Assembly (NCBI GenBank): GCA_014332815.1
Contig: JACSZT010000006.1
Location: 102,247-166,246 of the forward strand
DNA from: Weissella confusa
Lineage (GTDB): Bacteria > Bacillota > Bacilli > Lactobacillales > Lactobacillaceae
Reading direction: 5' to 3'
DNA: 64,000 nucleotides
In this document: positions 45,567 through 53,346 of the stretch, in pieces
How the letters are laid out: every line of letters starts with the position of its first letter
Numbering within the stretch: the stretch's first letter is position 1
The notes under the pieces: generated by a model
What the model saw: only the letters and a program-made list of their open reading frames with translations
Database searches by the model: none
Told to the model about the DNA's origin: nothing
Position numbers and translations under genes: made by a program

Positions 45567-46152
45567 AGTTTGTGGTGTGTGTCGACGCGTTGCGTCGAGG
45601 CATGAGGGCTGGGGACTATCTCCGACAAAGTTCAAACGGGGGCAACCGAATGGCGCGGACGCCATTCAGCGGGGCAAATAATTCCCCCTAATTCTTCAAA
45701 TCCTGAGTGGACTTGTCTGAATAGCGCCGGCCATGCGGCATGTTGCCCTCATTTGAACGCTCCGATAGCCCCCAGCCCTCATGCCGGCAGCCGAGTAATA
45801 CTCTGATTGTTCGATAATCATCCACCGAAAAACTGCAGGGTGAACAGTTTATCCATCTATTTCCCAGTGGATGATAATCTTAGACAGAATAATACAGCTT
45901 GGCTGCTGGCATGGGATTTGTTTGGGGTGGTGGTGCGGATCTCCTGCGATATTAGCCGGTGACCAAGCAAGGACAGGAGCACCAATTGTCACTTAGCAGC
46001 AGTGGATTTCAAGCCGGCAGGCGCTGAAACACGCTGAGGCTTAGTGAGAATGGGACTCCGTTGCCACCAGCTTATATTGTAGGACGGAGCACCGCCTCCC
46101 CAACCAAATCCCATGCTTCGGCGCGATAGCGACGACACTAACCACCAACTAA
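45565..46152 (+). ncRNA. large multidomain structured non-coding RNA candidate (about 590 nt)
   Basis: No usable reading frame; base composition is richer in G+C than surroundings. Ends close on each other: TTAGTTTGTGGT (45565-45576) with ACCACCAACTAA (46141-46152), then GTGTCGACGC (45579-45588) with GCGACGACAC (46129-46138), one mismatch each. Inside are three domains. D1 45599-45786: 22-bp helix GGCATGAGGGCTGGGG/CCCCAGCCCTCATGCC plus CTATC/GATAG, then GTTCAAA/TTTGAAC and GGGCAAC/GTTGCCC, then hairpins GAATGGCG-CGGA-CGCCATTC, GGGG/CCCC, CAAATCC/GGACTTG. D2 45784-45910: GCCGGCAGCC/GGCTGCTGGC, GATAATCATCCAC/GTGGATGATAATC, AAACTG/CAGTTT. D3 45909-46116: a 28-nt-arm helix beginning GCATGGGATTTG/CAAATCCCATGC, with arms CTCCTG/CAGGAG, TCACT-x-AGC/GCT-x-AGTGA and CTCCGT/ACGGAG. 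Size and style recall ROOL RNA; family and strand are not proven. Confidence 0.7.
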
Positions 46153-46187
46153 CTAACTAAACCTCAAACAAAAAAAGACTTTCTGAG

Positions 46188-46216
46188 TTGAATTGGTATA
46201 GAAATTGGTCTATAAT
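46188..46216 (+). promoter_or_regulatory. nagB promoter
   Basis: TTGAAT (46188-46193), 17-bp spacer, perfect TATAAT (46211-46216), 57 nt before the ATG. Confidence 0.85.
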
Positions 46217-46229
46217 TGGTCTATACCAA
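46193..46229. promoter_or_regulatory. GntR/NagR-type operator array over nagB promoter
   Basis: Three TTGGT words at 46193, 46205 and 46216. The last forms a full palindrome-type site TTGGTCTATACCAA (arms TTGGT/ACCAA), which reads TTGGTATAGACCAA on the other strand and fits the NagR (YvoA) dre-type site. The first copy is TTGGTATAGAAA and the second TTGGTCTATAA. Together they cover the spacer, -10 and start site. Repression relieved by amino-sugar phosphates is the known NagR mode. Confidence 0.75.
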
Positions 46230-46272
46230 AGATAAATAAAAACACAGAACGCATTTTTTAAGGGGAAATAAA

Positions 46273-47001
46273 ATGAAGATTCTACAAGTTAAAGATCAAC
46301 AAGCTGGTGGCCGCGCAGGATACGATGTCTTTGCAGAGGCTGTTAAGAATGGCGCACACGTTTTTGGATTGGCAACTGGTTCAACGCCAATCTCAATTTA
46401 TGATGAGTTGAAGGCTAGCGACTTGGACTTCTCAGATAAGATTTCAATCAACTTGGATGAGTACAAGGGCTTGCCTGGTACGCACGAGCAAAGCTACCGT
46501 TACTTCATGAACGAGCACTTGTTCAATGCTAAGCCATTCAAGGAGAGCTATGTCCCTGACGGTATGGCGGATGCTGAAACTGAGACGAAGCGTTACGAAG
46601 GTATCATTGACGCAAACCCAATCGATCTACAAATCTTGGGATTGGGTCAAAACGGTCACATCGGGTTCAACGAGCCTGGTACGCCATTCGATTCTTTGAC
46701 GCACGAAGTGACGCTAACTGAGTCAACAATCGAAGCAAATGCGCGTTTCTTTGAGCACGAAGACGAAGTGCCTCGCTACGCCTACTCAATGGGAATCGGT
46801 AGCATCATGAAGGCTAAGGAAATTTTGTTGGTTGCTTACGGGGCAGCGAAGGCTGATGCTGTGGCAGCGATGATCGAAGGACCAGTTACGGAAGACATGC
46901 CTGCAAGTATCTTGCAAAAGCATGCAAATGTCACAGTTATTATCGATGAGGCAGCTGGTGCAAAGTTGACCAATCGTGAAGAAATTGTGCCGTTTGTGTA
47001 G
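46273..47001 (+). CDS. nagB: glucosamine-6-phosphate deaminase
   Basis: 242 residues, the short monomeric-type NagB of Firmicutes. Converts glucosamine-6-P to fructose-6-P and ammonia. Substrate loop [15 protein letters not shown] (32-46), catalytic Asp in LDEY (D62), [14 protein letters not shown] (123-136) with H129. AAGGGGAAA precedes ATG 46273. The promoter is packed with NagR-like sites. nagA is not adjacent. Confidence 0.97.
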   Translation: MKILQVKDQQAGGRAGYDVFAEAVKNGAHVFGLATGSTPISIYDELKASDLDFSDKISINLDEYKGLPGTHEQSYRYFMNEHLFNAKPFKESYVPDGMADAETETKRYEGIIDANPIDLQILGLGQNGHIGFNEPGTPFDSLTHEVTLTESTIEANARFFEHEDEVPRYAYSMGIGSIMKAKEILLVAYGAAKADAVAAMIEGPVTEDMPASILQKHANVTVIIDEAAGAKLTNREEIVPFV

Positions 47002-47038
47002 GAAATCCGACTAATAGGAGAATAGGCGGGGGCATTGG

Positions 47039-47067
47039 TTGCAAACGTATACATGGGGTGTTATATT
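47039..47067 (+). promoter_or_regulatory. orphan promoter between nagB and hup
   Basis: TTGCAA (47039-47044), 17-bp spacer, TATATT (47062-47067). No ribosome site or reading frame follows; a terminator lies about 90 nt on. Confidence 0.65.
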
Positions 47068-47072
47068 AATAC

Positions 47073-47160
47073 TCGTAAAGCAGAGATGCTTTACACAACC
47101 AATTCTCTTTCTCTCTCTTAGCCGCTGTAACTTGCCAGTTATAGCGGCATTCTCTTTTTA
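47073..47160 (+). ncRNA. candidate small RNA with pyrimidine-rich seed
   Basis: About 88 nt. A 5' hairpin GTAAAGCA-GAGA-TGCTTTAC (47075-47094) leads to an unpaired run rich in C and U (TTCTCTTTCTCTCTCTTA around 47103-47120). A terminator GCCGCTGTAAC / GTTATAGCGGC plus CTCTTTTTA follows. Promoter, hairpin, single-stranded seed and terminator together are the anatomy of a trans-acting regulatory RNA; the CU-rich run is complementary to GGAG/AGAGG ribosome sites. Not matched to any known family. Confidence 0.5.
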
Positions 47161-47250
47161 TAGGTATGTATTTTGCATACATTTTTAAAAATTCACTAAG
47201 ACCGCTTAGTAATTTCGCACAAAAAGCTGTGTATTTTGCGATGCATAGCG

Positions 47251-47256
47251 TATACT
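47251..47256 (+). promoter_or_regulatory. -10 box of hup
   Basis: TATACT 35 nt before the hup ATG; -35 weak. The upstream stretch holds TGTATTTTGC twice (47167 and 47230), the first inside TGTAT-N5-ATACA. Confidence 0.5.
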
Positions 47257-47290
47257 AATCAGGTAATAATTAATAAAGAGGTATTATCAC

Positions 47291-47569
47291 ATGGCTTCAA
47301 AGACAGAATTGATCGACTTGGTTGCAGCACAAACTGAATTGCCAAAGTCAGAAACTGCTAAGACAGTTAACGCATTGTTGGACGTTATCAAGAACGAACT
47401 TGCTAAGGGCGAGAAGGTTGCTTTGGTAGGCTTCGGAACTTTCGAAGTTCGCGAGCGTGCAGCACGTAAGGGTCGCAACCCACAAACTGGTGCAGAAATT
47501 GAAATTGCAGCCGCAAAGGCACCTGCCTTCAAGGCTGGTAAGGACTTCAAGGAAGCCGTTAACAAGTAA
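47291..47569 (+). CDS. hup: nucleoid protein HU
   Basis: 92 residues. Histone-like dimer that bends [24 protein letters not shown] helical start, [28 protein letters not shown] forms the beta-arm with the intercalating RNPQTG proline, and the tail [19 protein letters not shown] is canonical. AAAGAGG precedes ATG 47291. Single-gene unit with strong terminator. Confidence 0.98.
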   Translation: MASKTELIDLVAAQTELPKSETAKTVNALLDVIKNELAKGEKVALVGFGTFEVRERAARKGRNPQTGAEIEIAAAKAPAFKAGKDFKEAVNK

Positions 47570-47587
47570 TCATTAGATTGCATAAAT

Positions 47588-47626
47588 TAAACGCCGTACG
47601 ATTTTGTGTCATACGGCGTTTTTTTG
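47588..47626 (+). terminator. terminator after hup
   Basis: Perfect stem AAACGCCGTA / TACGGCGTTT followed by TTTT. Confidence 0.9.
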
Positions 47627-47753
47627 TGCCCAAATTTCCACTAACAATTCGAAAGACATGAAAATTTATGTTTGCTTTTAGCCCCCGTGAAGTATCGCCT
47701 AAGCTTGGACTCATATTATAAGCCTTGTCAAAAAATAGATGGAGGATAGCGAT

Positions 47754-48008
47754 ATGACAGATCGTTATGAACAAAAGAAGCAACGACCTTGGTTGCAGTA
47801 CGTCACGCTTGGCATTGCCACGTTAGCAATGGCGTTTAGTGCTATTGCAGCGTTTCATCCGTTTGGTTTAGGTGAAACAAGTCGACCAAATATGACCCAG
47901 CAAACTGGGGGCTTTGGTGGTAATGGTGGTCCGATGGGCGGTTATGGTAACCAATCACAGTCAAATTCAATCGATGATGCTGCAGCAAGTAGCGCAACGA
48001 CACAATGA
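47754..48008 (+). CDS. small Gly/Met-rich membrane protein of an ABC exporter operon
   Basis: 84 residues from ATG 47754 (GGAGGA 7 nt upstream). One membrane helix (LQYVTLGIATLAMAFSAIAAF, about 14-34), then an extracellular tail rich in Gly, Asn, Gln and Met (GGFGGNGGPMGGYGNQSQ). The following permease has a similar Gly/Met-rich insertion. It is likely a small partner of the exporter; no family recognised. Its stop overlaps a possible upstream start of the permease. Confidence 0.65.
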   Translation: MTDRYEQKKQRPWLQYVTLGIATLAMAFSAIAAFHPFGLGETSRPNMTQQTGGFGGNGGPMGGYGNQSQSNSIDDAAASSATTQ

Positions 48009-48025
48009 TAGGAGCGACAAGTAAC

Positions 48026-49504
48026 ATGAATTTCGTAAAACGAGCAGGTATCACATTGTGGGCGCGAAAAGGGCGCTCGGTCTTGTTAGTCCTCACATCA
48101 ACGGTTATTTTAGCGTTTGTGATGGCTGGTTTGATTGTGCAAAACGCGGCCCTAAAAGCAGCCACGAATGCCGCTAATTCAGTTGGATCAACAGTAACGT
48201 TGTCGGCTAACAGAGAGAAAATGTTTGAGCAGATGAAGGTGGCGCAATCATCCGAATCTTCTTCTAGTGACTCGTCATCTTCAGACACAACGACGTCGAT
48301 TACGATGCCAACGGCAACGATTTCAGAGGTTAAGAAGATTGCGGCGCTTTCAAACGTCGCCTCATACAACATCACGAATAGTGCCTCAGTAAACGCCTCA
48401 AGTTTTAAGGCGATTACAACCACATCAACGAATACGCCGATGGGTGGTGGTGATCGTGGTGGCATGATGGGTAATCAAAATTCAGGTGACATTCAAATCA
48501 ATGGTGTGACGTCAACCACGTCAACGGCTTCATTTTCTGATGGCACAGCCAAAATCGTATCAGGTCGTGGCATTAAGACGAGTGACCAAAACACCAATAA
48601 TGTTGTGATTGCAAATGAATTGGCCACGGCTAACAACATTAAGGTTGGCGATACGTTGACTGTTAAGACAACGGATGATGCGGCGACTGAAAAGACCGTT
48701 AAGGTTGTCGGCATTTACAAGTTGAAGACAACGACCGACGGATTCCAACGGGAAGATCCGGCTAACACAATTTATGGATCATTCACATTGGCTAATGATA
48801 TTAATGGTACGCCAGATCAAGCATCAAACGTGACGTTCACGATGGCTGAACCTGCTAAAACAACAGCGTTTGTGAAGCAAGCCAAGAAGTTGATTGATAC
48901 GTCAGAACTTACTTTGACGTCTGATGCAAGTCAATACAAGACGGTGGCTGCAAGTATGAAGAACGTGGCAGCATTTGCCTCTAAGATTGTTTGGATTGTG
49001 TCAATTGCCGGTGTCTTGATTCTTGGTTTGATTATTATTTTGATTACCCGCGAGCGACGCCGTGAAATTGGTATCTTGGTATCAATTGGTGAGTCTAAGC
49101 CAAAGGTTGTTGCCCAATTGTTCACGGAAATGCTGGTTATTTTGGCAATTGCGCTAGGTATTGCAACAGCAGCCGGTAATAGTGTTTCTGGCTTAGTTGG
49201 TAAGCAACTTGTACAACAACAAACGACCCAACAAATGCAATCAGCGCGTGGTGGCATGCCAGGTGGTGGCCAAAACGGGCAACAAGGTGGTGCGCCATCA
49301 GGCAAGCCTAGTGGCGGCATGGGCGGTGGCCCAATGATGGGTGGCGGTGCAGTTGCTAAAAATGAACAGTTGGATGTCGCAATGACGCCGGCAGCAATTG
49401 CAGAATTGGGCGGCGTTGCGTTCTTGATTGCGGTGCTTTCGGTATCAGGGGCCGCCTTTAGTATCTTGCGTATGCGACCAAAGCAAATTTTGCAAGCCGA
49501 TTAG
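48026..49504 (+). CDS. MacB/FtsX-type ABC transporter permease
   Basis: 492 residues from ATG 48026 (AGGAG upstream; an in-frame ATG at 48005 overlapping the previous stop is the alternative). One N-terminal helix (SVLLVLTSTVILAFVMAG) is followed by a large extracellular MacB periplasmic-core-like domain (about 45-310). Three further helices follow: IVWIVSIAGVLILGLIIILI, LFTEMLVILAIALGIATAAG and a last one near the end. Between the third and last helices lies a 40-residue Gly/Met/Gln-rich loop (GGMPGGGQNGQQGG, GGGPMMGGG). It pairs with the ATPase downstream; substrate unknown, perhaps peptides or antibiotics by family. Confidence 0.88.
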   Translation: MNFVKRAGITLWARKGRSVLLVLTSTVILAFVMAGLIVQNAALKAATNAANSVGSTVTLSANREKMFEQMKVAQSSESSSSDSSSSDTTTSITMPTATISEVKKIAALSNVASYNITNSASVNASSFKAITTTSTNTPMGGGDRGGMMGNQNSGDIQINGVTSTTSTASFSDGTAKIVSGRGIKTSDQNTNNVVIANELATANNIKVGDTLTVKTTDDAATEKTVKVVGIYKLKTTTDGFQREDPANTIYGSFTLANDINGTPDQASNVTFTMAEPAKTTAFVKQAKKLIDTSELTLTSDASQYKTVAASMKNVAAFASKIVWIVSIAGVLILGLIIILITRERRREIGILVSIGESKPKVVAQLFTEMLVILAIALGIATAAGNSVSGLVGKQLVQQQTTQQMQSARGGMPGGGQNGQQGGAPSGKPSGGMGGGPMMGGGAVAKNEQLDVAMTPAAIAELGGVAFLIAVLSVSGAAFSILRMRPKQILQAD

Positions 49505-49516
49505 TGAGGAATAATA

Positions 49517-50182
49517 ATGACGCTAGAAATTAAAAATTTAACGCATTGGTATACAACGGCGGACAATGCGTTGTACAAGGATGTTAATCTGACCTTCGAA
49601 AGTGGCAAGTTTTATGCCATCGTCGGTGAATCAGGATCTGGTAAGACAACGTTGCTTTCATTTTTGGCAGGGCTAGATGTCCCACGTGAAGGCGATATCC
49701 TAGTGGACGGTGTTTCAATCAAGAAGATTGGCCTAACCGCTTTTCGACAGAAGTACGTCTCAACGATTTTTCAGTCATACAATCTATTGACGACGATGAC
49801 AGCGTTTCAAAATGTCCAAACGGCATTGGCCATTACGAAGTCAAAGCACGCAAATGATAAGACGTATATCTTGGAACAATTGGCCCGCGTCGGGATCGAC
49901 GAAGAGAAGGCACAAAAGAATGTGCAACGTTTGTCTGGTGGTGAACAACAACGTGTCGCAATTGTCCGCGCTTTGTTAGTGGATGCGCCGATTGTGGCTG
50001 CCGATGAAGCGACGGGAAATTTGGATCACGAAAATTCAGAAAAGATTGTTGCGCTCTTTGCTGAACTAGCCCACGAATTTGGCAAGACGGTTATCTTGAT
50101 TACCCACGATCGTGAAGTAGCCAAGCAGGCCGATGAACAGCTTTTGTTGAAGGACCATGTCTTTACGCCAATTACAGATTAA
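49517..50182 (+). CDS. ABC transporter ATPase (MacB/LolD type)
   Basis: 221 residues. Walker A GESGSGKTT at 37-45, Q-loop STIFQSYNLL, signature LSGGEQQRVAIVRAL near 140-154, Walker B APIVAADEATGNLD, H-loop VILITHD. Powers the preceding permease; such exporters act mechanically on substrates outside the membrane. ATG 49517 follows GAGGAATAA, 12 nt after the permease stop. Confidence 0.95.
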   Translation: MTLEIKNLTHWYTTADNALYKDVNLTFESGKFYAIVGESGSGKTTLLSFLAGLDVPREGDILVDGVSIKKIGLTAFRQKYVSTIFQSYNLLTTMTAFQNVQTALAITKSKHANDKTYILEQLARVGIDEEKAQKNVQRLSGGEQQRVAIVRALLVDAPIVAADEATGNLDHENSEKIVALFAELAHEFGKTVILITHDREVAKQADEQLLLKDHVFTPITD

Positions 50183-50188
50183 GTTAAG

Positions 50189-50226
50189 AACAGGCCGAGG
50201 AAAACAAACCTCGGCCTGTTTTATGC
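50189..50226 (+). terminator. terminator of ABC exporter operon
   Basis: Perfect 12-bp stem AACAGGCCGAGG / CCTCGGCCTGTT, then TTATG. Confidence 0.85.
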
Positions 50227-50263
50227 TACACTAATCGTTAGATATCAATGAAAAGCGAGAAAT

Positions 50264-50749
50264 ATGATGCAATTAACTGGAAATGATTTTATTGCAGCGA
50301 TTAAGGATGAACAGTATGAGGTGAAGTCGTTTACCGCGGCAGACCAAGCAACTGTTAATTTGGACGATTTGTTTACATATGCTGAAAAGGCGTTGGCAGA
50401 TAACAAGCTTTTCAGTGCAGAATTGCTTATTAGTGGGGATGAGCCAATTAGCTTGCGTTTGGAAACCGGTCTGATTAATTTGCCAATTCGCTACACAAAT
50501 GCGATTAGCAAGATTGTGATTAATGATCCGGAAACTGATGTGACCCTTTACATGATTGTGGAACACCCATTAGTGACAAAGTCTGGCCTACGTATTGAAA
50601 CGGCAGCAACTGTCGCGGCGTTTTTGGATGATCCAGAAACGGTAGAAGCAAAAATTGCTGCCTTCTTTGATAAGGAACTGACTGCAATTAACGAGGCAAT
50701 TGAAGAGCAAAAGAACGCACCGGCTGAAGAGGCAGAGGACGGCGAGTAG
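50264..50749 (+). CDS. unknown cytoplasmic protein, acidic C-terminus
   Basis: 161 residues (ATG 50264; the second ATG at 50267 is equally possible, ribosome site weak). No signal or membrane segment. Alternating beta/alpha pattern: FSAELLISGDEPISLRLETG, KIVINDPETDVTLYMIVEHP, then a helical acidic tail (EAIEEQKNAPAEEAEDGE). I do not recognise the family. It is followed 38 nt later by a secreted protease gene and may share its transcript. Confidence 0.65.
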   Translation: MMQLTGNDFIAAIKDEQYEVKSFTAADQATVNLDDLFTYAEKALADNKLFSAELLISGDEPISLRLETGLINLPIRYTNAISKIVINDPETDVTLYMIVEHPLVTKSGLRIETAATVAAFLDDPETVEAKIAAFFDKELTAINEAIEEQKNAPAEEAEDGE

Positions 50750-50787
50750 CGTTTTAGGTTTGGGTTTTGAGATGAGGTAGAGTATAT

Positions 50788-51708
50788 ATGGCACGAAGGA
50801 AGCGGATGAGTCGTAACAAGCGATTGGCAATCGTGTTGACGATTATTATTTTGTTGGTGTTGATTGCACCACAAGTTATTCGTTACTATATGAATGTGGC
50901 TGATGCTAATGCGGCAGCTAAGCAAGAGAAAGCATATATTGCTAAAGTCGGTAAGCAACAGGCTGCCATGGGTGCAACTGATGCTGATAAGTTACCGGTC
51001 ACATCGCATTGGGATTTGAATACTGATGGTGAGATGAAGGTCGTTGTGTCGTCTAAGGCAATGAGTGAAACAGATGGTCAAGCGTTGGTTTGGGTAAACA
51101 AGGCGGCTGAAGTTTGGAATAAGGCATTAGGGGTCGACTTTATTAAAGTCACGTCAACTAAGGCTAACCAACACGAGAATGTTGATCGTAACGTCTGGCC
51201 AGATGATGCGGATTATCAATTGTTGATTGGCTACAAAGATATTACGGATGATCTTGGTAAGACGGATACAACTGTTTTGGCAACGACCACTGAAGCCGGT
51301 AATACGATGTGGATTTCAAAGCAAGCTGCCAAAGTGTGGTTAGCTAAGACGATTCAACGTGAAGACTATCTGTCTGGTGCCGTATACGGGCCGGTAACAT
51401 CAAGGGACATTGAGGACTTGCACAACCAGGAAGCTGAGCATACAATTATCCACGAGTTCGGTCACGCGTTGGCTTTGAAACACCAAGGGCAAGCAAATGA
51501 TTTGATGTCCCCAATGGTTGGTATTAACGACTTCAGTAAGCCGAATAAAACAGAAATTATGCAAGTTAAAACGATTCGTTATCTTGCGATGAACCCTAAC
51601 TTGATGAGTGAGGGTTCATATAATACTGTTTTCCGAAAGTATTATCAGCAACTTAACGGGCAAGATTTGCCACAAAACTTGGTTGTCTTGAATGACAGTC
51701 ATGAATAA
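50788..51708 (+). CDS. membrane-anchored matrixin-like zinc metalloprotease
   Basis: 306 residues. Basic N-terminus and anchor (RLAIVLTIIILLVLIAPQVI, about 12-31), then an extracellular domain. Metzincin zinc motif H222-E223-x-x-H226-x5-H232 (IHEFGHALALKHQ) and Met-turn LMSPM (M240) are intact; the usual glycine at position 8 of HExxHxxGxxH is Ala. N-terminal half WVNKAAEVWNKALGVDFI resembles the matrixin fold start. Probably cleaves cell-surface or external proteins. No propeptide cysteine switch is seen. Confidence 0.82.
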   Translation: MARRKRMSRNKRLAIVLTIIILLVLIAPQVIRYYMNVADANAAAKQEKAYIAKVGKQQAAMGATDADKLPVTSHWDLNTDGEMKVVVSSKAMSETDGQALVWVNKAAEVWNKALGVDFIKVTSTKANQHENVDRNVWPDDADYQLLIGYKDITDDLGKTDTTVLATTTEAGNTMWISKQAAKVWLAKTIQREDYLSGAVYGPVTSRDIEDLHNQEAEHTIIHEFGHALALKHQGQANDLMSPMVGINDFSKPNKTEIMQVKTIRYLAMNPNLMSEGSYNTVFRKYYQQLNGQDLPQNLVVLNDSHE

Positions 51709-51734
51709 CGAAAACTAGATGTAGGAGTGGTTCC

Positions 51735-52274
51735 ATGAATCATAATATTTTGTCAGCACACAAGGTGATTGGCACAATTGTTGGTATGATTGTCTTTGTG
51801 GTGCTGTTTAAATATATTGCCTGGCCTTCAGGCGTTGCACATACAGATATCACGTTGGCGCCAGCTTGGTTGGCGTTGATGTCAGCTATTTTTGGCCCAA
51901 TTGCTGGGTTCATTGTGGCATTCATTGGACATTCGTTGACTGACCTGTCATCGGCAAGCTTGGATTCAGTTTGGTGGACTTGGGCAATTGCCGACGGTAT
52001 GTTTGGCTTCTTTATGGGGCTGGCAACGACACGTATTGGTATTTTCATCGGTGAATTGACATCACGTAAGCTGGTGTTATTCAACATTTGGCAACTGATT
52101 GCGAATGCTGTCGTTTGGTTGGTTATTGCACCGCTTGGTGATCACTGGATTTATGGGACGATGCTTGGTAAGGCGTACGCTCAAGCTGGGATGGCAATGC
52201 TAGCGAATACATTGGTCATTGCGATTCTAGGAACGTTGTTTATTAAGTTGTACCACACGTGGTTTGTTAAGTAG
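51735..52274 (+). CDS. ECF transporter S component, UPF0397 type
   Basis: 179 residues with about five membrane helices. Family segments: TDITLAPAWLALMSAIFGPIAGFIVAFIGHSLTDL (35-69) and WWTWAIADGMFGFFMGL. UPF0397 proteins are substrate-binding subunits of energy-coupling-factor vitamin transporters (riboflavin-type fold). The shared EcfA/EcfT module is not here, so it must be encoded elsewhere. Substrate not determinable. TAGGAGTGG precedes ATG 51735. Confidence 0.85.
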   Translation: MNHNILSAHKVIGTIVGMIVFVVLFKYIAWPSGVAHTDITLAPAWLALMSAIFGPIAGFIVAFIGHSLTDLSSASLDSVWWTWAIADGMFGFFMGLATTRIGIFIGELTSRKLVLFNIWQLIANAVVWLVIAPLGDHWIYGTMLGKAYAQAGMAMLANTLVIAILGTLFIKLYHTWFVK

Positions 52275-52334
52275 TGGGCACCCTTTATTCATTATTGATT
52301 TTGGGTAATGATTTTCTGAATTTAAAGTATATTA

Positions 52335-52378
52335 AAACGGTTGAACCCTTATTTTTAAAGGGCTCAGCCGTTTTTTGC
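52335..52378 (+). terminator. terminator after ECF S component
   Basis: AACGGTTGAACCCTT / AAGGGCTCAGCCGTT stem with two mismatches, then TTTT. Confidence 0.85.
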
Positions 52379-52455
52379 TTGGACTGGTTCATGGTTTAAC
52401 GGCATAGATTGTGGTAAAATTTATGCATTGATAATGAATAAAAGTGAGGTGCACC

Positions 52456-53346
52456 ATGGGAAAGTTAATTGACGGCAAGCAAATTGCCAAGGACTTACGT
52501 GCAGCCGTTGCGCGTCAAACTGAAAAGTTGGTGACGCAAGGGATTACACCGGGGTTGGCTGTTATTTTGGTTGGGGATGACCCAGCTAGTGAGATTTACG
52601 TTCGCAATAAGGAACGTGCAGCTGGTAAGGTCGGTGTGAATGCACAGACAATTAAGTACCCAACAGATGCTTCAGAAGCAGAGGTGCTAGCCAAAATCGC
52701 TGAATTGAATGCTGACGATAGCGTTGACGCTATCTTGGTGCAAAGCCCAGTGCCATCACAAATTGATGAACACAAGGTGCAAGAAGCTATCGACCCACGT
52801 AAGGATGTTGATGGGTTCCACCCAGAAAACATCGGTCGTTTGTATGCTAACCGTGAAGGCTACTATCCAGTTGCCAACACACCACGCGGTATCATGACGA
52901 TGCTACAGCACGAAGGTGTTGATGTGGCGGGTAAGCACGTGGTTGTGATTGGCCGTTCAATTTTGGTTGGCCGTCCAATGGCTGCCTTGCTACAAGGTGC
53001 CAATGCAACCGTTTCACTATTGCACCGTTACACGCCAGCATCGTTGACGGAATTGCTTGTGAGCGAGGCTGATATTGTCATTGTTGCAACTGGTGTTCCT
53101 GGCCTGATTAAGGGATCAGAATTGAAGGCAGGAGCGGTGGTTATTGATGTTGGTATTAACCGCCTTGAAGATGGTTCACTAGTAGGGGATGTCGATTTTG
53201 AATCAGCTGAACCAGTTGCTAGTTTGATTACGCCGGTCCCTGGTGGTGTCGGACCAATGACAATTGCAACGTTGCTACAAACGACGGTTGAACTTGCCGC
53301 ACAACACCACGGGGTTGCATTGGAGGACCCATGGCAGACTATTTAA
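52456..53346 (+). CDS. folD: methylenetetrahydrofolate dehydrogenase / methenyltetrahydrofolate cyclohydrolase
   Basis: 296 residues from ATG 52456 (GTGAGGTG upstream). Bifunctional enzyme of one-carbon metabolism. Substrate motifs YVRNKERAAGKVGV and VQSPVPSQID, dinucleotide-binding GRSILVGRPMAALL near 164-177, PVPGGVGPMTIATLL near the C-terminus. Extended -10 TGGTAAAAT upstream. The 3' end overlaps xseA by 16 nt, the first of a tightly packed operon running to recN. Confidence 0.97.
   Translation: MGKLIDGKQIAKDLRAAVARQTEKLVTQGITPGLAVILVGDDPASEIYVRNKERAAGKVGVNAQTIKYPTDASEAEVLAKIAELNADDSVDAILVQSPVPSQIDEHKVQEAIDPRKDVDGFHPENIGRLYANREGYYPVANTPRGIMTMLQHEGVDVAGKHVVVIGRSILVGRPMAALLQGANATVSLLHRYTPASLTELLVSEADIVIVATGVPGLIKGSELKAGAVVIDVGINRLEDGSLVGDVDFESAEPVASLITPVPGGVGPMTIATLLQTTVELAAQHHGVALEDPWQTI

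Noticed and set aside
45565..46152. RNase P RNA or tmRNA
   Set aside because: No GAGGAAAGTCC/ACAGAAA-type P motifs, no alanine-like acceptor with CCA end and no tag frame. Size is far larger than tmRNA.
47161..47250. TGTATTTTGC double repeat before hup as a riboswitch or operator
   Set aside because: Only two short imperfect copies in A/T-rich DNA; could be chance, so only mentioned with the hup promoter.
47842..48465. 207-codon minus-strand frame opposite the ABC permease
   Set aside because: It is the antisense shadow of a biased gene; no ribosome site, low-complexity protein, no family likeness.
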